Of a stretch of 64,000 bases of DNA, positions 1-7,936 are shown in pieces. The notes beneath the pieces are model-generated. The model ran no database searches. It was not told the origin of the DNA and saw only the letters and a list, made by a program, of their open reading frames with translations. Source of the DNA: Salinicola endophyticus (GTDB taxonomy: Bacteria; Pseudomonadota; Gammaproteobacteria; Pseudomonadales; Halomonadaceae); NCBI RefSeq assembly GCF_040536835.1, contig NZ_CP159578.1, forward strand, positions 2,728,001 through 2,792,000, in the 5' to 3' direction. Position 1 is the first letter of the stretch; every line of letters begins with the position of its first letter. Made by a program: the position numbers and the translations under genes.

Positions 1-850
1 GGGTGCGCTGATGCCAGGTCTGGATCACTGCCACATCATCCAGCGCCAATGGGCAGGGGTGCACCACCAGCCCTGGGATGTGCGCCTCGGCGTGCCGCGC
101 CACGCTCTCCAGGCAGGTCAGCAACAGATCGCTGCCGACCACCGACAGCGGCGGTGCGAGAAAGCTCGACAGCCCCGCCACTACCCGTCGCGAGCGCCCC
201 ATCTCGCGCAGACGCCGATCGACGAGCCCATCCAGATCGCCGGTCAGCGTGGTGACCAAGTGCTCACATGCCAGGTAGCTATCGAGATCCAGCGTCTCCC
301 CGAGACGCGGGTTGTCGGCCGCCGCCAGCACTACGAACCCCTCGGCATGAACCCGCTGCTGATAGTAGCTGGCAGGCAGATCCGCGTAGAAGCCCGCGAT
401 GGCGATATCGCACTCGCCGCTCTCCAGCTCGGCCCGCGGCAGGCGCCCACGGGTATTATGGGTCACCAGCTGCAGGCGCGGTGCCTCGCGCCGGATCAAT
501 GGCAACAGGCGTGGCAGCAGCTGCTGCTCCATATAGTCGGTGGTGTAGAGATGCACGCGGTCGTCCCGGGCGAGAAAGTCACTGCCCTCACAGAAGTCGA
601 AGAAGCTCTCCAGCCCGGCCACCAACTGCTGGACCCGCGGCGCGAGTTCATGCGCCCGTGGCGTCGGCGTCAGTCCTCTAGGCGCCCGCACGAACAGCGC
701 GTCGCCGAAGTCGTGGCGCAGCCGTGCCAGCTTGTGGCTGAGCGCCGGCTGGCTGAGACCCAGTCGCATCGCGGCCGCAGAGACGCTGCGCTCGGTGTAG
801 AGCACGTGGAACGTGAGCAGCAGGTTGAGGTCCTTGCCCGCAATATTCAT
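1..850 (-). CDS. LysR-type transcriptional regulator (3' part outside window)
   Basis: The reading frame is open from an ATG at 850 down to the window edge, so the C-terminus is missing. The N-terminus has the classic LysR helix-turn-helix layout: a DLNLLLTFHVL start, then an AAMRLGLSQPALSHKL recognition helix around residues 28-43. A substrate-binding domain follows. LysR proteins are cytoplasmic DNA-binding regulators that usually control a divergent neighbour. Here that neighbour is the DJ-1/PfpI gene at 994, so it is the likeliest target (inference). The effector cannot be deduced. Confidence 0.93.
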   Translation of the reverse strand, partial: MNIAGKDLNLLLTFHVLYTERSVSAAAMRLGLSQPALSHKLARLRHDFGDALFVRAPRGLTPTPRAHELAPRVQQLVAGLESFFDFCEGSDFLARDDRVHLYTTDYMEQQLLPRLLPLIRREAPRLQLVTHNTRGRLPRAELESGECDIAIAGFYADLPASYYQQRVHAEGFVVLAAADNPRLGETLDLDSYLACEHLVTTLTGDLDGLVDRRLREMGRSRRVVAGLSSFLAPPLSVVGSDLLLTCLESVARHAEAHIPGLVVHPCPLALDDVAVIQTWHQRT

Positions 851-858
851 ATATCGAA
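846..858. promoter_or_regulatory. Candidate LysR box (TTC-N7-GAA)
   Basis: The dyad TTC-N7-GAA fits the T-N11-A rule of LysR sites. It lies in the divergent lysR/DJ-1 gap and covers the lysR start codon. A second dyad, ATATC-N8-GATAT, lies at 851-868. Autoregulation is plausible but is inferred from position only. Confidence 0.4.
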
Positions 859-993
859 TGCCTGATATCCAAAAACGTCATTTCTCGAATATTACGCCAG
901 CGCCTACCTTGGTACCCAGTAGCCGCCACGCACTCGGTGGCGCCAGACTAGAATGGATCGAGAGACCCTTCAGCCATCCGCAAGGAGCCCTTC

Positions 994-1680
994 ATGTCCC
1001 CGCGTATTCTCATCGTTCTGACCTCCCACGACCGCCTCGGCGACACGGGTGAAAAGACCGGCTTCTGGCTCGAGGAGCTGGCCGCGCCCTACTACGCCTT
1101 CAAGGATGCCGGGGCCGAACTCACCCTCGCCTCGCCCAAGGGTGGTCAGCCGCCGCTCGACCCCAAGAGCGACGCCGAGGAGAGTCAGACCGAGGCGACC
1201 CGTCGCTTCCAGCAGGACGATGCTGCCAAGGCGCAGCTCGCCCATACGCAGCGTCTGTCCGAGGTGAGCGCCGACGACTTCGACGCTGTCTTCTATCCCG
1301 GTGGCCATGGCCCGCTTTGGGACCTGGTCGATGACGCCGACTCGATCCGCCTGATCGAAGCCTTCTGGGCCCAGCAGAAACCGGTGGCGGCGGTGTGCCA
1401 CGCCCCCATCGTGCTGATTCACGCCAAGGATGCCGAGGGCCAGCCGCTGGTCAAGGGTCGCGAGGTGACCGGCTTCACCAATGGCGAGGAGGCCGCCGTC
1501 GGGTTGACAGAGATCGTGCCGCAACTGGTCGAAGAGGCGCTGATCGCCAGCGGCGGACGCTACTCCAAGGCCGACGACTTCGCGCCCTATACCCGCCAGG
1601 ATGGGCGCCTGATCACCGGTCAGAACCCACCCTCCTCGGCGCCCGTCGCCCAGTGCCTGCTCGACGCCCTGCTCGGCTGA
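994..1680 (+). CDS. DJ-1/PfpI family protein (Hsp31-like glyoxalase/amidotransferase fold)
   Basis: A 228-residue single-domain protein of the type 1 glutamine amidotransferase-like fold. The nucleophile-elbow motif AAVCHAP places the conserved cysteine at residue 135 next to His136. Glu20 lies in the early E-K-T-G-F-W-L-E-E segment typical of Hsp31/YDR533C-like members. Relatives act as glyoxalase III or protein deglycases, or as stress chaperones. A strong AAGGAG ribosome-binding site precedes the ATG. It is transcribed away from the LysR gene and ends at a clear hairpin. The exact substrate is not visible from sequence. Confidence 0.9.
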   Translation: MSPRILIVLTSHDRLGDTGEKTGFWLEELAAPYYAFKDAGAELTLASPKGGQPPLDPKSDAEESQTEATRRFQQDDAAKAQLAHTQRLSEVSADDFDAVFYPGGHGPLWDLVDDADSIRLIEAFWAQQKPVAAVCHAPIVLIHAKDAEGQPLVKGREVTGFTNGEEAAVGLTEIVPQLVEEALIASGGRYSKADDFAPYTRQDGRLITGQNPPSSAPVAQCLLDALLG

Positions 1681-1735
1681 GACAAGCGCCACCCGGGCTC
1701 TCCCCGGACATCCCCACATCCCGTGCAACACCCGC

Positions 1736-1759
1736 AGACCGGCCTCGCGCCGGTCTTTT
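1736..1759 (+). terminator. Rho-independent terminator
   Basis: An 8-bp stem (AGACCGGC / GCCGGTCT) with a 5-nt loop runs into a short T-run, 55 bp after the DJ-1 family stop codon. The rest of the gap up to 2001 shows nothing else convincing. Confidence 0.75.
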
Positions 1760-2001
1760 CATGCGTGGACGAGAACTCTTGGATGTCAGCCGCCGAGCAA
1801 CTCACGCCCTGCGATGTCGTCTCCACAAGGCTCGGCCAATGACGCTTCGATGAATCTTGAATGCGCCACAGATTCCCAGGAGAAATCCACAGCATGAAAA
1901 ACATGAATTTTATTCATTGATAGATTTTTCTTAAGCTCGGCCGGGAGCTCGCCATTACCGCTCGCTCTCCTCCTCACTGCCTTCCACCAACGGAGACGCC
2001 G

Positions 2002-3204
2002 ATGCCGCGACACACCTCTGCCTGGAAAATCAACCTGTGGGTCACGGGGTCGGGGTCTTTCATCAATATCGTCGCCATGACGATCATGCTGCCCTTTCTG
2101 CCCCATTATCTCTCCAGCCTCGGGGAGCATTCGCCGGGAGAGACCTGGATCTGGTCCAGCCTGGTGTACGCGGCGACCTTTATCAGCGCCGCACTGTTCG
2201 CACCGCTCTGGGGGCACCTGTCCGACCGCTACGGCTGCAAGATCAATCTGGTCCGCGCCAGCGTCGGTATGCTGATCTGCATGACCCTGATGGGGGCGGC
2301 GACCAGCGCCTGGCAGATGCTCGTGCTGCGACTGCTGGCCGGCGTGGCCGGCGGCTACACCTCGGGGGCGACCATCCTCATGGCGAAAGAAGCGCCCGAG
2401 GCGCGGGCAGGACAGGCTCAGGGCGTACTATTTGCGTGCATCCTGGGCGGCAGTCTGGCTGGCCCCATGCTGGGCGGATTTCTCTCCGCCCACGTCGGCA
2501 TGCGTGAGGTGTTCTTCCTCTCCGGCGGCATGATCCTGTTCAATGTCGTCGCGACCTGCCTGCTGGTCAGGGAAAGGCACGAGCGGCGGGAGTCACACGC
2601 CGAGCCGACGCGCGTCGCGGCGCCTGTCGATTCGAGGGTCTGGACACTGCTGATCGCGACCACGGGTCTGCTGGTGGCCAACCTGTCGATCGACCCCATC
2701 ATCTACAGCATCGTCGGCAGCATGGACCATCAACCGCTCGCGACAGCCTCGGCAGCCGGCATCGTGCTGTCAGTCACCGCGCTGGGCAGCCTGCTCTCAG
2801 CGCTGGCGCTGGGCCGTCTGGCCGACCGCTATGGCGCCATGCGTATCGCCGCCTGCGGTTTTGCCGCTGGGGCCGTGCTGATCGTACCCCAAGCCTTCGT
2901 GACGAGTGTCTATCTGCTGATGGGGCTGCGCTTTGCGATGGGCCTGGCGCTGGGCGGTGTGCTGCCCTGCCTGAAGTCGGCGCTCAAACATGCCTACAGC
3001 GATGGCCGAAGTCTCGGACGGATCATGGGCCTATCGACGTCCTTCCAATACGTGGGGCAGGTCCTGGGGCCCCTGATGGGGAGCATCGTGGCCGCCAGCT
3101 GGGGAGCCAGTTATACCTTTCATGTCACGGCCGCAGTGGCCCTGGCCTGTGCGCTGCTGATGACGCTCGGCCTGCGCCACTCGAGCGTCCCTGATCCGTC
3201 GTGA
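2002..3204 (+). CDS. MFS multidrug exporter, MdtG-like
   Basis: A 400-residue inner-membrane protein with twelve predicted hydrophobic segments. It has the MFS motif between TM2 and TM3 (GHLSDRYGCK, near residues 72-81) and a second-half counterpart, GRLADRYG. Its overall pattern, including LMGAATSAWQMLVLR and GPMLGGFL, matches the E. coli MdtG/TetA-like proton antiporter class. Such proteins export drugs or other small amphiphiles. An RBS (CGGAG) precedes the ATG. It stands alone, with no adjacent regulator on the same strand. The substrate is unknown. Confidence 0.87.
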   Translation: MPRHTSAWKINLWVTGSGSFINIVAMTIMLPFLPHYLSSLGEHSPGETWIWSSLVYAATFISAALFAPLWGHLSDRYGCKINLVRASVGMLICMTLMGAATSAWQMLVLRLLAGVAGGYTSGATILMAKEAPEARAGQAQGVLFACILGGSLAGPMLGGFLSAHVGMREVFFLSGGMILFNVVATCLLVRERHERRESHAEPTRVAAPVDSRVWTLLIATTGLLVANLSIDPIIYSIVGSMDHQPLATASAAGIVLSVTALGSLLSALALGRLADRYGAMRIAACGFAAGAVLIVPQAFVTSVYLLMGLRFAMGLALGGVLPCLKSALKHAYSDGRSLGRIMGLSTSFQYVGQVLGPLMGSIVAASWGASYTFHVTAAVALACALLMTLGLRHSSVPDPS

Positions 3205-3215
3205 CGAGGGGGGAC

Positions 3216-3291
3216 GGCGCCAAATGCCAGACATAAAAAAACCGGCTATTGAAGCCGGTTCTTTTCAATTCGTGGCGGAGAGGGAGGGATT
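3216..3291. repeat. Duplicated tRNA-Ser 3' tail, distal copy
   Basis: A 76-bp segment repeated at 3388-3463 (offset 172 bp) with one mismatch. On the minus strand it contains the last ~20 nt of tRNA-Ser, including CCA, then a spacer and a terminator hairpin (AACCGGCT/AGCCGGTT, 3240-3260). The rest of the tRNA is absent here. It could be an rtT-like tail repeat or a decayed attachment site. Confidence 0.85.
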
Positions 3292-3369
3292 AACGGCTCG
3301 CTTCGCGAGGCCGTTTGTCGGCGCTCGAACACCAACACCGCGAGCGCCTCGGTGCGAACCAGAGGGTTC
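3292..3369. other. Hairpin-rich spacer between tRNA-Ser tail repeats
   Basis: Three successive inverted repeats lie here: AACGG-CTCGC / GCGAG-G-CCGTT (3292-3315, one bulge), GGCGCTCG-N13-CGAGCGCC (3320-3348) and GAACC-N4-GGTTC (3356-3369). They fill the spacer of the tail-repeat unit and carry no credible reading frame. A structured transcript is possible if transcription passes the first tRNA terminator. Confidence 0.45.
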
Positions 3370-3387
3370 TCATCGCCTCCCTCTCAT

Positions 3388-3463
3388 GGCGCCAAATGCC
3401 AGACATAAAAAAACCGGCTATTAAAGCCGGTTCTTTTCAATTCGTGGCGGAGAGGGAGGGATT
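3388..3463. repeat. tRNA-Ser 3' tail repeat, proximal copy
   Basis: The copy attached to the intact tRNA-Ser gene. Identity with 3216-3291 stops inside the T-arm, where the distal copy diverges from the tRNA sequence. Confidence 0.85.
3405..3432 (-). terminator. Terminator of tRNA-Ser
   Basis: On the minus strand an 8-bp stem (AACCGGCT / AGCCGGTT) with a 5-nt loop is followed by seven T residues, 12 nt beyond the tRNA CCA end. An identical hairpin lies at 3240-3260 in the distal repeat copy. Confidence 0.85.
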
Positions 3464-3532
3464 CGAACCCTCGAAGCCTTTCGACTTACACACTTTCCAG
3501 GCGTGCTCCTTCGACCACTCGGACACCTCTCC
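3445..3532 (-). tRNA. tRNA-Ser(GGA)
   Basis: An 88-nt tRNA with acceptor strands GGAGAGG/CCTCTCC, encoded CCA, a long variable arm typical of tRNA-Ser, and anticodon loop CTGGAAA giving anticodon GGA (reads UCC/UCU). It has its own promoter and terminator. Its 3' end is duplicated downstream (3216-3291). Confidence 0.96.
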
Positions 3533-3584
3533 GCATTGTCATCCTGTCCGTTTCGGCGTTGCCGCTTCGTTCAGAACGGCGCAC

Positions 3585-3613
3585 ATCATATCCGCCTAAC
3601 TCCGTGATCGCAA
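3585..3613 (-). promoter_or_regulatory. Sigma-70 promoter of tRNA-Ser
   Basis: On the minus strand, TTGCGA, a 17-bp spacer and TATGAT lie about 50 bp before the tRNA 5' end. A run of seven A residues upstream could act as an UP element, and a GC-rich discriminator follows the -10 box. Confidence 0.7.
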
Positions 3614-3645
3614 GCCATTTTTTTCCTCGTCTGGCTTTTTCCGCA

Positions 3646-4206
3646 TCACTGCCAACGCTCGACGTACGCCTGCGGATCGCGCGCCGGCGGCTGAGGGTAG
3701 CGGCCTCCCGGCTGGCCGAGATAGAGATAGCCGATCAACTCTTCGTGCTCGCCCAGGCCGAGCCCACGCCATACGGTCTTGTCATGGGCATAGGTACCCG
3801 TGCGCCACATTGCCCCCAGCCCTTGCGCGAACGCCGCGTAGAGCATGGCATGCGCGGCGCAACCCGCAGAGATGATCTGCTCGACCGGCGGTACCTTGGG
3901 CAGGTCCGGCGTGATGCGCGCGATCACCGCGATGATCATCGGCGCCCGCTTGGGCTTCTTGCGCGCGGCATCGAGACTGCCATCGTCGATATGCGGATTG
4001 GCCTGATAATCGGCGCAGGCGAACAGTTCACCCAGGCGGTCGAGCCCTTCGCCGCTGATCTCGATGAAGCGGTACGGCGTCATTTCCTTGTGATCCGGCG
4101 CCCGCAGCGCGGCGCGGTAGAGGGCGTCGAGCTGCTCGGCAGTCGGCACCGGACCGGTCAGTTTGCCCATCGAACGACGCTGATGCAGTAGCGTCATGGC
4201 ATCCAT
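3646..4206 (-). CDS. ydjA: Nitroreductase family protein, YdjA-like
   Basis: A 186-residue minimal FMN-binding nitroreductase. The N-terminal RRS motif (residues 10-12), APDHKEMTPYRF, SAGCAAHAM and GAMWRTG follow the E. coli YdjA pattern closely. YdjA-type proteins are small homodimeric oxidoreductases whose physiological substrate is unsettled. The start is supported by a GAGGAG site six bases upstream. It is a single gene upstream of tRNA-Ser on the same strand, which has its own promoter. Confidence 0.9.
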   Translation of the reverse strand: MDAMTLLHQRRSMGKLTGPVPTAEQLDALYRAALRAPDHKEMTPYRFIEISGEGLDRLGELFACADYQANPHIDDGSLDAARKKPKRAPMIIAVIARITPDLPKVPPVEQIISAGCAAHAMLYAAFAQGLGAMWRTGTYAHDKTVWRGLGLGEHEELIGYLYLGQPGGRYPQPPARDPQAYVERWQ

Positions 4207-4270
4207 GTCTGACTCCTCTGAGACATCGGTGGTAAAACGCGGAGGGTCACTCGACTCTACGACAAAAGCG

Positions 4271-5110
4271 TCACTGCCGCAGCAGACGTGGCGGCAATGC
4301 CGGCACCCAGCCCGGCGTGGCCCGCCAGGGGTTGATATCGAGCCCGCCGCGGCGCACGTAACGCGCCATCACCAGCAGCCGCTCGGGGCGGCAGCGTGCC
4401 ATCAGATCGACGAAGATGTGTTCGACACAGTGCTCGTGAAAATCCTGGTGCTGACGGTAGGAGATGATATAGCGCAGCAGCGACGCACGCTCGATCCGCG
4501 GCCCGCGGTACTGAACCAGTACGCTGCCCCAGTCGGGCTGACCGGTCACCGGGCAGTTGGACTTGAGCAGATGCGAGTGCAGCGTCTCTTCGACGATATC
4601 GCTCTCATCGCAGGCGAGCAGCGCCGGCGCCGGCGTATAGCGGTCGATCTCGACCTCGAGCTCGTCGAGCCCCTCGCCCGGCAGCGGCGCCGGCGCGAGT
4701 GCGGCGTCATCGACACCGAACAGCTCCACCGTGACCTCGCCACCCACCGCCGCGCTCAGATCGCGAACCAGTGTCTCGACCACCTGATCGCGACCACTGA
4801 AAGTGGTCTGATTGAAACTATTGAGATAGAGCTTCCACGACTTGGATTCGATCAGGCAGGGCGAATCCGCCGGCAGCCGGAAGCGCGCCACCGCAACCAC
4901 CGGCTTGCCGCGCGGGTCGAGCCAGGAGAGCTCGAAAGCCCACCACTCGTCACCGCCGACGAAGGGCAGTGACGTGGCCTCGATCCCCAGCGGGGCCCGA
5001 TTGGCGGCACGCTCGATGGGGAACAGCAAGGCGGCATCGTAGCGCTCGGGATAGGCGGATTCGCGACCCAGCGGCGCATCAGCGAGGGTCTCCGGGCGCG
5101 GTGTGCTCAT
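4271..5110 (-). CDS. queF: NADPH-dependent 7-cyano-7-deazaguanine reductase
   Basis: QueF reduces preQ0 to preQ1 in queuosine biosynthesis. At 279 residues it is the long, two-module T-fold type found in E. coli. Visible signatures are the ESKSWKLYLNSF block (the QueF NADPH motif) and SNCPVTGQPDWG, with the catalytic cysteine and the aspartate four residues on in the preQ0 site. The ATG at 5110 overlaps the upstream permease stop as ATGA, so translation is probably coupled to the ABC transporter genes. An upstream extension to 5155 is open but lies inside the permease gene and is rejected. Confidence 0.96.
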   Translation of the reverse strand: MSTPRPETLADAPLGRESAYPERYDAALLFPIERAANRAPLGIEATSLPFVGGDEWWAFELSWLDPRGKPVVAVARFRLPADSPCLIESKSWKLYLNSFNQTTFSGRDQVVETLVRDLSAAVGGEVTVELFGVDDAALAPAPLPGEGLDELEVEIDRYTPAPALLACDESDIVEETLHSHLLKSNCPVTGQPDWGSVLVQYRGPRIERASLLRYIISYRQHQDFHEHCVEHIFVDLMARCRPERLLVMARYVRRGGLDINPWRATPGWVPALPPRLLRQ

Positions 5111-5880
5111 GAGCGAATCCCCTTGCCGCGGTTGAGCATCCACAGTGCCAGGCACCAGAACACGACGATGAAGGCGGCGATGGCGATCAGCGCCCCGCTC
5201 ACCGGAATGTCGGAGATGCCGAGAATGCCGTAGCGGAAGGCGTTAACCATGTAGAGGATCGGGTTGACCATGGTCACCTTCTGCCAGAACTCCGGCAGCA
5301 GGTCGATCGAGTAGAACACGCCCCCCAGGTAGGTCAGCGGTGTCAGCACGAAGATCGGAATGATCGAGATATCGTCGAACTTCTTGGCCAGCAGCGCATT
5401 GATGAAGCCACCGGTCGAAAACAGCAAGGCGGTCATGACCACCACCATCAGGGTCAGGAGCGGATGCTGCAGATCGAGATGGGTAAAGAACAGCGAGACC
5501 AGCGTCACGATCAACCCGACGCCGAGCCCACGCGCCGCGCCACCGATCACGAAGCCGCCCAGAATGACCCAGTTGGGCATCGGGGAGACCATCATCTCCT
5601 CGACACTGCGCTGGAACTTGTTGGAGAAGAACGACGAAGCCACGTTGGAGTAGCTATTGGTGATCACCGACATCATGATCAGGCCCGGCACGATGTAGGA
5701 CATGTAAGAGATGCCGTGCATCTCACCCACGCGTGAACCGATCAGGTTGCCGAAGATGATGAAGTACATGGTCATGGTGATGGAGGGTGGCACCAGGGTC
5801 TGGGGCCAGATCCGCACGAAGCGGCGCACCTCTTTCACCACCATGGTCCAGAGCGAAATCAGCAGTTGCCGGGTATTCAA
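5107..5880 (-). CDS. yadH: ABC-2 type transporter permease, YadH-like
   Basis: A 257-residue integral membrane protein with about six hydrophobic segments and the ABC-2 permease signature GGVFYSIDLLPEFWQ near residues 200-214. It matches the YadH class, half of an exporter with YadG whose substrate is not established. It overlaps the ATPase gene by 4 bp upstream and queF by 3 bp downstream, a tight three-gene operon. Confidence 0.92.
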   Translation of the reverse strand: MNTRQLLISLWTMVVKEVRRFVRIWPQTLVPPSITMTMYFIIFGNLIGSRVGEMHGISYMSYIVPGLIMMSVITNSYSNVASSFFSNKFQRSVEEMMVSPMPNWVILGGFVIGGAARGLGVGLIVTLVSLFFTHLDLQHPLLTLMVVVMTALLFSTGGFINALLAKKFDDISIIPIFVLTPLTYLGGVFYSIDLLPEFWQKVTMVNPILYMVNAFRYGILGISDIPVSGALIAIAAFIVVFWCLALWMLNRGKGIRS

Positions 5881-6854
5881 GATGCCGTCTCCTTGGCCGG
5901 TGTCGAGGTGGCGCTGTCGATGCCGCTGACCGCATCCGGCGGCGACGTCATCGAGACGAACAGCTCTTCCAGTCGATTGGCACGGTTACGCATGGACAGC
6001 ACGCGCACGCCCTGACGGGTCAATTGCTGGAAGGCATCGTTGAGATCGGTGCCTTTGCGCACGGAGAGTGCCAACTGGTGCGAGTCGACCCGCTCGAGTT
6101 CGAAGCCTTCGAGCTGGGGCGCCGCCTCCAGCGGCTCGGCAAGATCGAGTAGAAAGGTCTCGGTGTCCAGCTCGGTCAGCAGGCCGCGCATCGAGGTGTT
6201 CTTGATGATCTCGCCCCGGTTGATGATGGCGATATTACGACACAAGCTCTCGGCTTCCTCGAGATAGTGCGTGGTCAGGATGATCGAGGTGCCCTCCTCC
6301 TCGTTGATCCGGCGCATGTACTCCCACATGCTACGGCGCAGCTCGATATCGACCCCGGCGGTGGGCTCGTCGAGAATCAGCAGGCGCGGGCGATGAATCA
6401 AGGCACGCGCGATCATCAACCGGCGTTTCATGCCGCCGGAGAGCATGCGTGCGGCACCGTTGCGCTTGTCCCACAGGCCGAGGTCCTTGAGCAGACGCTC
6501 ACAGCGCGGCCTGGCCTCCTTCATCGGCATGCCGTAGTAGCCCGCCTGGGTGAGGATGATGTCCTCGACCTTCTCGAACTGGCTGAAGTTGAACTCCTGC
6601 GGCACCACGCCGAGGTTGTATTTCGCCTTGGCGAAGTCATGGTCGATGTCGATACCGAAGATCTTCACCTGGCCCGCGCTCTTCTGCACCAGTGAGCAGA
6701 CGATGCCCAGCGTGGTGGACTTGCCCGCGCCATTGGGGCCGAGCAGCGCGAAGAAGTCGCCCTGCTCGACATCGAGATCGATGCCTTTGAGGGCTTCGAA
6801 TCCATTACCGTAGACTTTGGTCAGCCCGCGGATGGACAGTGCCGGTTCTGCCAT
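5877..6854 (-). CDS. yadG: ABC transporter ATP-binding protein, YadG-like
   Basis: A 325-residue ATPase with Walker A GPNGAGKST (about residues 40-48), signature LSGGMKRR, Walker B LLILDEPTAGVD and switch histidine in TTHYLEEAE. It has the C-terminal extension usual in YadG. It energises the YadH permease. The ATG at 6854 was chosen for its AGGAA site and family N-terminus (AEPALSIRGLTKVYG). The longer open frame to 6923 lacks family similarity. First gene of yadG-yadH-queF. Confidence 0.93.
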   Translation of the reverse strand: MAEPALSIRGLTKVYGNGFEALKGIDLDVEQGDFFALLGPNGAGKSTTLGIVCSLVQKSAGQVKIFGIDIDHDFAKAKYNLGVVPQEFNFSQFEKVEDIILTQAGYYGMPMKEARPRCERLLKDLGLWDKRNGAARMLSGGMKRRLMIARALIHRPRLLILDEPTAGVDIELRRSMWEYMRRINEEEGTSIILTTHYLEEAESLCRNIAIINRGEIIKNTSMRGLLTELDTETFLLDLAEPLEAAPQLEGFELERVDSHQLALSVRKGTDLNDAFQQLTRQGVRVLSMRNRANRLEELFVSMTSPPDAVSGIDSATSTPAKETAS

Positions 6855-7174
6855 CAGGGATTCCTGTCGAATACATAGAAGAAGAAGTGCCGCCACATAT
6901 GGGGCCGATCGATGGAAAATCAATCTTTAGCAGACGAATAGACTCTATGGTCATAACTGTCGCCACTATCGTCGGCGTCACGACGCCACCGTGTCAGCGT
7001 AGTCGGGAAGCCACTCGGCGGCAGCGAGGGCGGGATCGTGCTGTGCGATACGTGTCAGGAATGCGCAGCCGACGCGACAACATCGGGCCCAGGAAAATGG
7101 CGACAGACGCCTACGTCTCGTCACATCGAGCGATGTAAAGAGAGCTGTCGATCACGCTTCAAGTACCACGAAAC
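6855..7174. other. Gap between the yadG promoter region and the tRNA array
   Basis: 320 bp with no credible gene. It must hold the yadG promoter and the end of the tRNA transcript on the minus strand. The only clear structure is the short dyad GGCGTC-AC-GACGCC at 6974-6987. Weak hairpins lie nearer the tRNA end. No T-tailed terminator was recognised. Confidence 0.5.
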
Positions 7175-7249
7175 TGGAGCGGGAAAGGAGATTCGAACTC
7201 CCGACCCTCGCCTTGGCAAGGCGATGCTCTACCACTGAGCTATTCCCGC
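7175..7249 (-). tRNA. tRNA-Gly(GCC), copy 1
   Basis: 75 nt with acceptor GCGGGAA/TTCCCGC, encoded CCA and anticodon loop CTTGCCA giving GCC. Last gene of the threefold Glu-Gly array read on the minus strand. Identical to the other two copies. Confidence 0.97.
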
Positions 7250-7299
7250 TTGTCGGGTCGAAGCCAGGCTTCGACAAGATGATCGAGCGATCATCGAAG

Positions 7300-7375
7300 T
7301 GGCGTCCCATAGGGGGTTCGAACCCCTGTTACCGCCGTGAAAGGGCGGTGTCCTGGACCACTAGACGAATGGGAC
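7300..7375 (-). tRNA. tRNA-Glu(TTC), copy 1
   Basis: 76 nt with acceptor GTCCCAT/ATGGGAC, encoded CCA and anticodon TTC. It differs from copies 2 and 3 by one base in the D-arm (plus strand CCTGGACC instead of CCTAGACC). The Glu-Gly spacer at 7250-7299 holds two hairpins (GTCGAAG/CTTCGAC and GATGATCG/CGATCATC) likely to guide processing. Confidence 0.97.
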
Positions 7376-7423
7376 GCAAAACCGGCGCGTGATAGCCAGA
7401 CTGAGCCTTCGATCACCTACCGG

Positions 7424-7453
7424 GTACCACGAAACTGGAGCGGGAAAGGAGAT
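7424..7453. repeat. Relic of tRNA-Gly 3' end plus flank (1)
   Basis: Thirty bases identical to 7163-7192, that is the last 18 nt of tRNA-Gly(GCC) with CCA plus 12 bp of its downstream flank. The sequence then leaves the tRNA. It sits 75 bp from the intact Gly copy 2, as a tail duplication without a tRNA body. Confidence 0.8.
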
Positions 7454-7510
7454 CGACCGGGCTGGCGTTCCAGCTCACGACCCTCGACCACGCTTCAGGT
7501 ACTACGAAAC

Positions 7511-7585
7511 TGGAGCGGGAAAGGAGATTCGAACTCCCGACCCTCGCCTTGGCAAGGCGATGCTCTACCACTGAGCTATTCCCGC
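7511..7585 (-). tRNA. tRNA-Gly(GCC), copy 2
   Basis: Identical in sequence to copy 1: acceptor GCGGGAA, anticodon GCC, encoded CCA. Followed on the minus strand by a tail relic (7424-7453). Confidence 0.97.
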
Positions 7586-7635
7586 TTGTCGTGTCGAAGT
7601 CTGGCTTCGACGGGATGATCGAGCGATCATCGAAG

Positions 7636-7711
7636 TGGCGTCCCATAGGGGGTTCGAACCCCTGTTACCGCCGTGAAAGGGCGGTGTCCTAGACCACTAG
7701 ACGAATGGGAC
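7636..7711 (-). tRNA. tRNA-Glu(TTC), copy 2
   Basis: 76 nt with anticodon TTC and encoded CCA. The spacer to Gly copy 2 (7586-7635) repeats the two hairpins seen in the copy 1 spacer, so the Glu-spacer-Gly block was duplicated as a unit. Confidence 0.97.
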
Positions 7712-7718
7712 GCATTGT

Positions 7719-7734
7719 TGGAGCGGGAAAGGAG
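7719..7734. repeat. Relic of tRNA-Gly 3' end (2)
   Basis: Sixteen bases matching the tRNA-Gly 3' terminus including CCA. They are followed by the same CGACCGGGCTGGCGTTCCAG sequence that follows relic 1, which shows the relic and its flank were copied together. Confidence 0.7.
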
Positions 7735-7809
7735 GTCGACCGGGCTGGCGTTCCAGCGGACCGGCGTTCCGGCTCACGACCCTTTACCACACTACCGATA
7801 CCACAAGTT

Positions 7810-7884
7810 TGGAGCGGGAAAGGAGATTCGAACTCCCGACCCTCGCCTTGGCAAGGCGATGCTCTACCACTGAGCTATTCCCGC
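7810..7884 (-). tRNA. tRNA-Gly(GCC), copy 3
   Basis: Same 75-nt tRNA as copies 1 and 2. Its 5' spacer to Glu copy 3 differs from the other two Glu-Gly spacers, so this is the more diverged unit of the array. Confidence 0.97.
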
Positions 7885-7936
7885 ATCCTGGCTGACGAAC
7901 CAAGCCGGCTTCGACAGTATCTTCGAAAGAGTCGAG

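Noticed and set aside
11..865. Long plus-strand open frame over the first gene
   Set aside because: It is the antisense shadow of the LysR regulator, whose minus-strand translation has a clear helix-turn-helix and is cut by the window edge.
3216..3463. CRISPR-like direct repeats at the tRNA-Ser tail
   Set aside because: Only two copies, 76 bp long and containing a tRNA end and terminator. No cas genes; not a CRISPR array.
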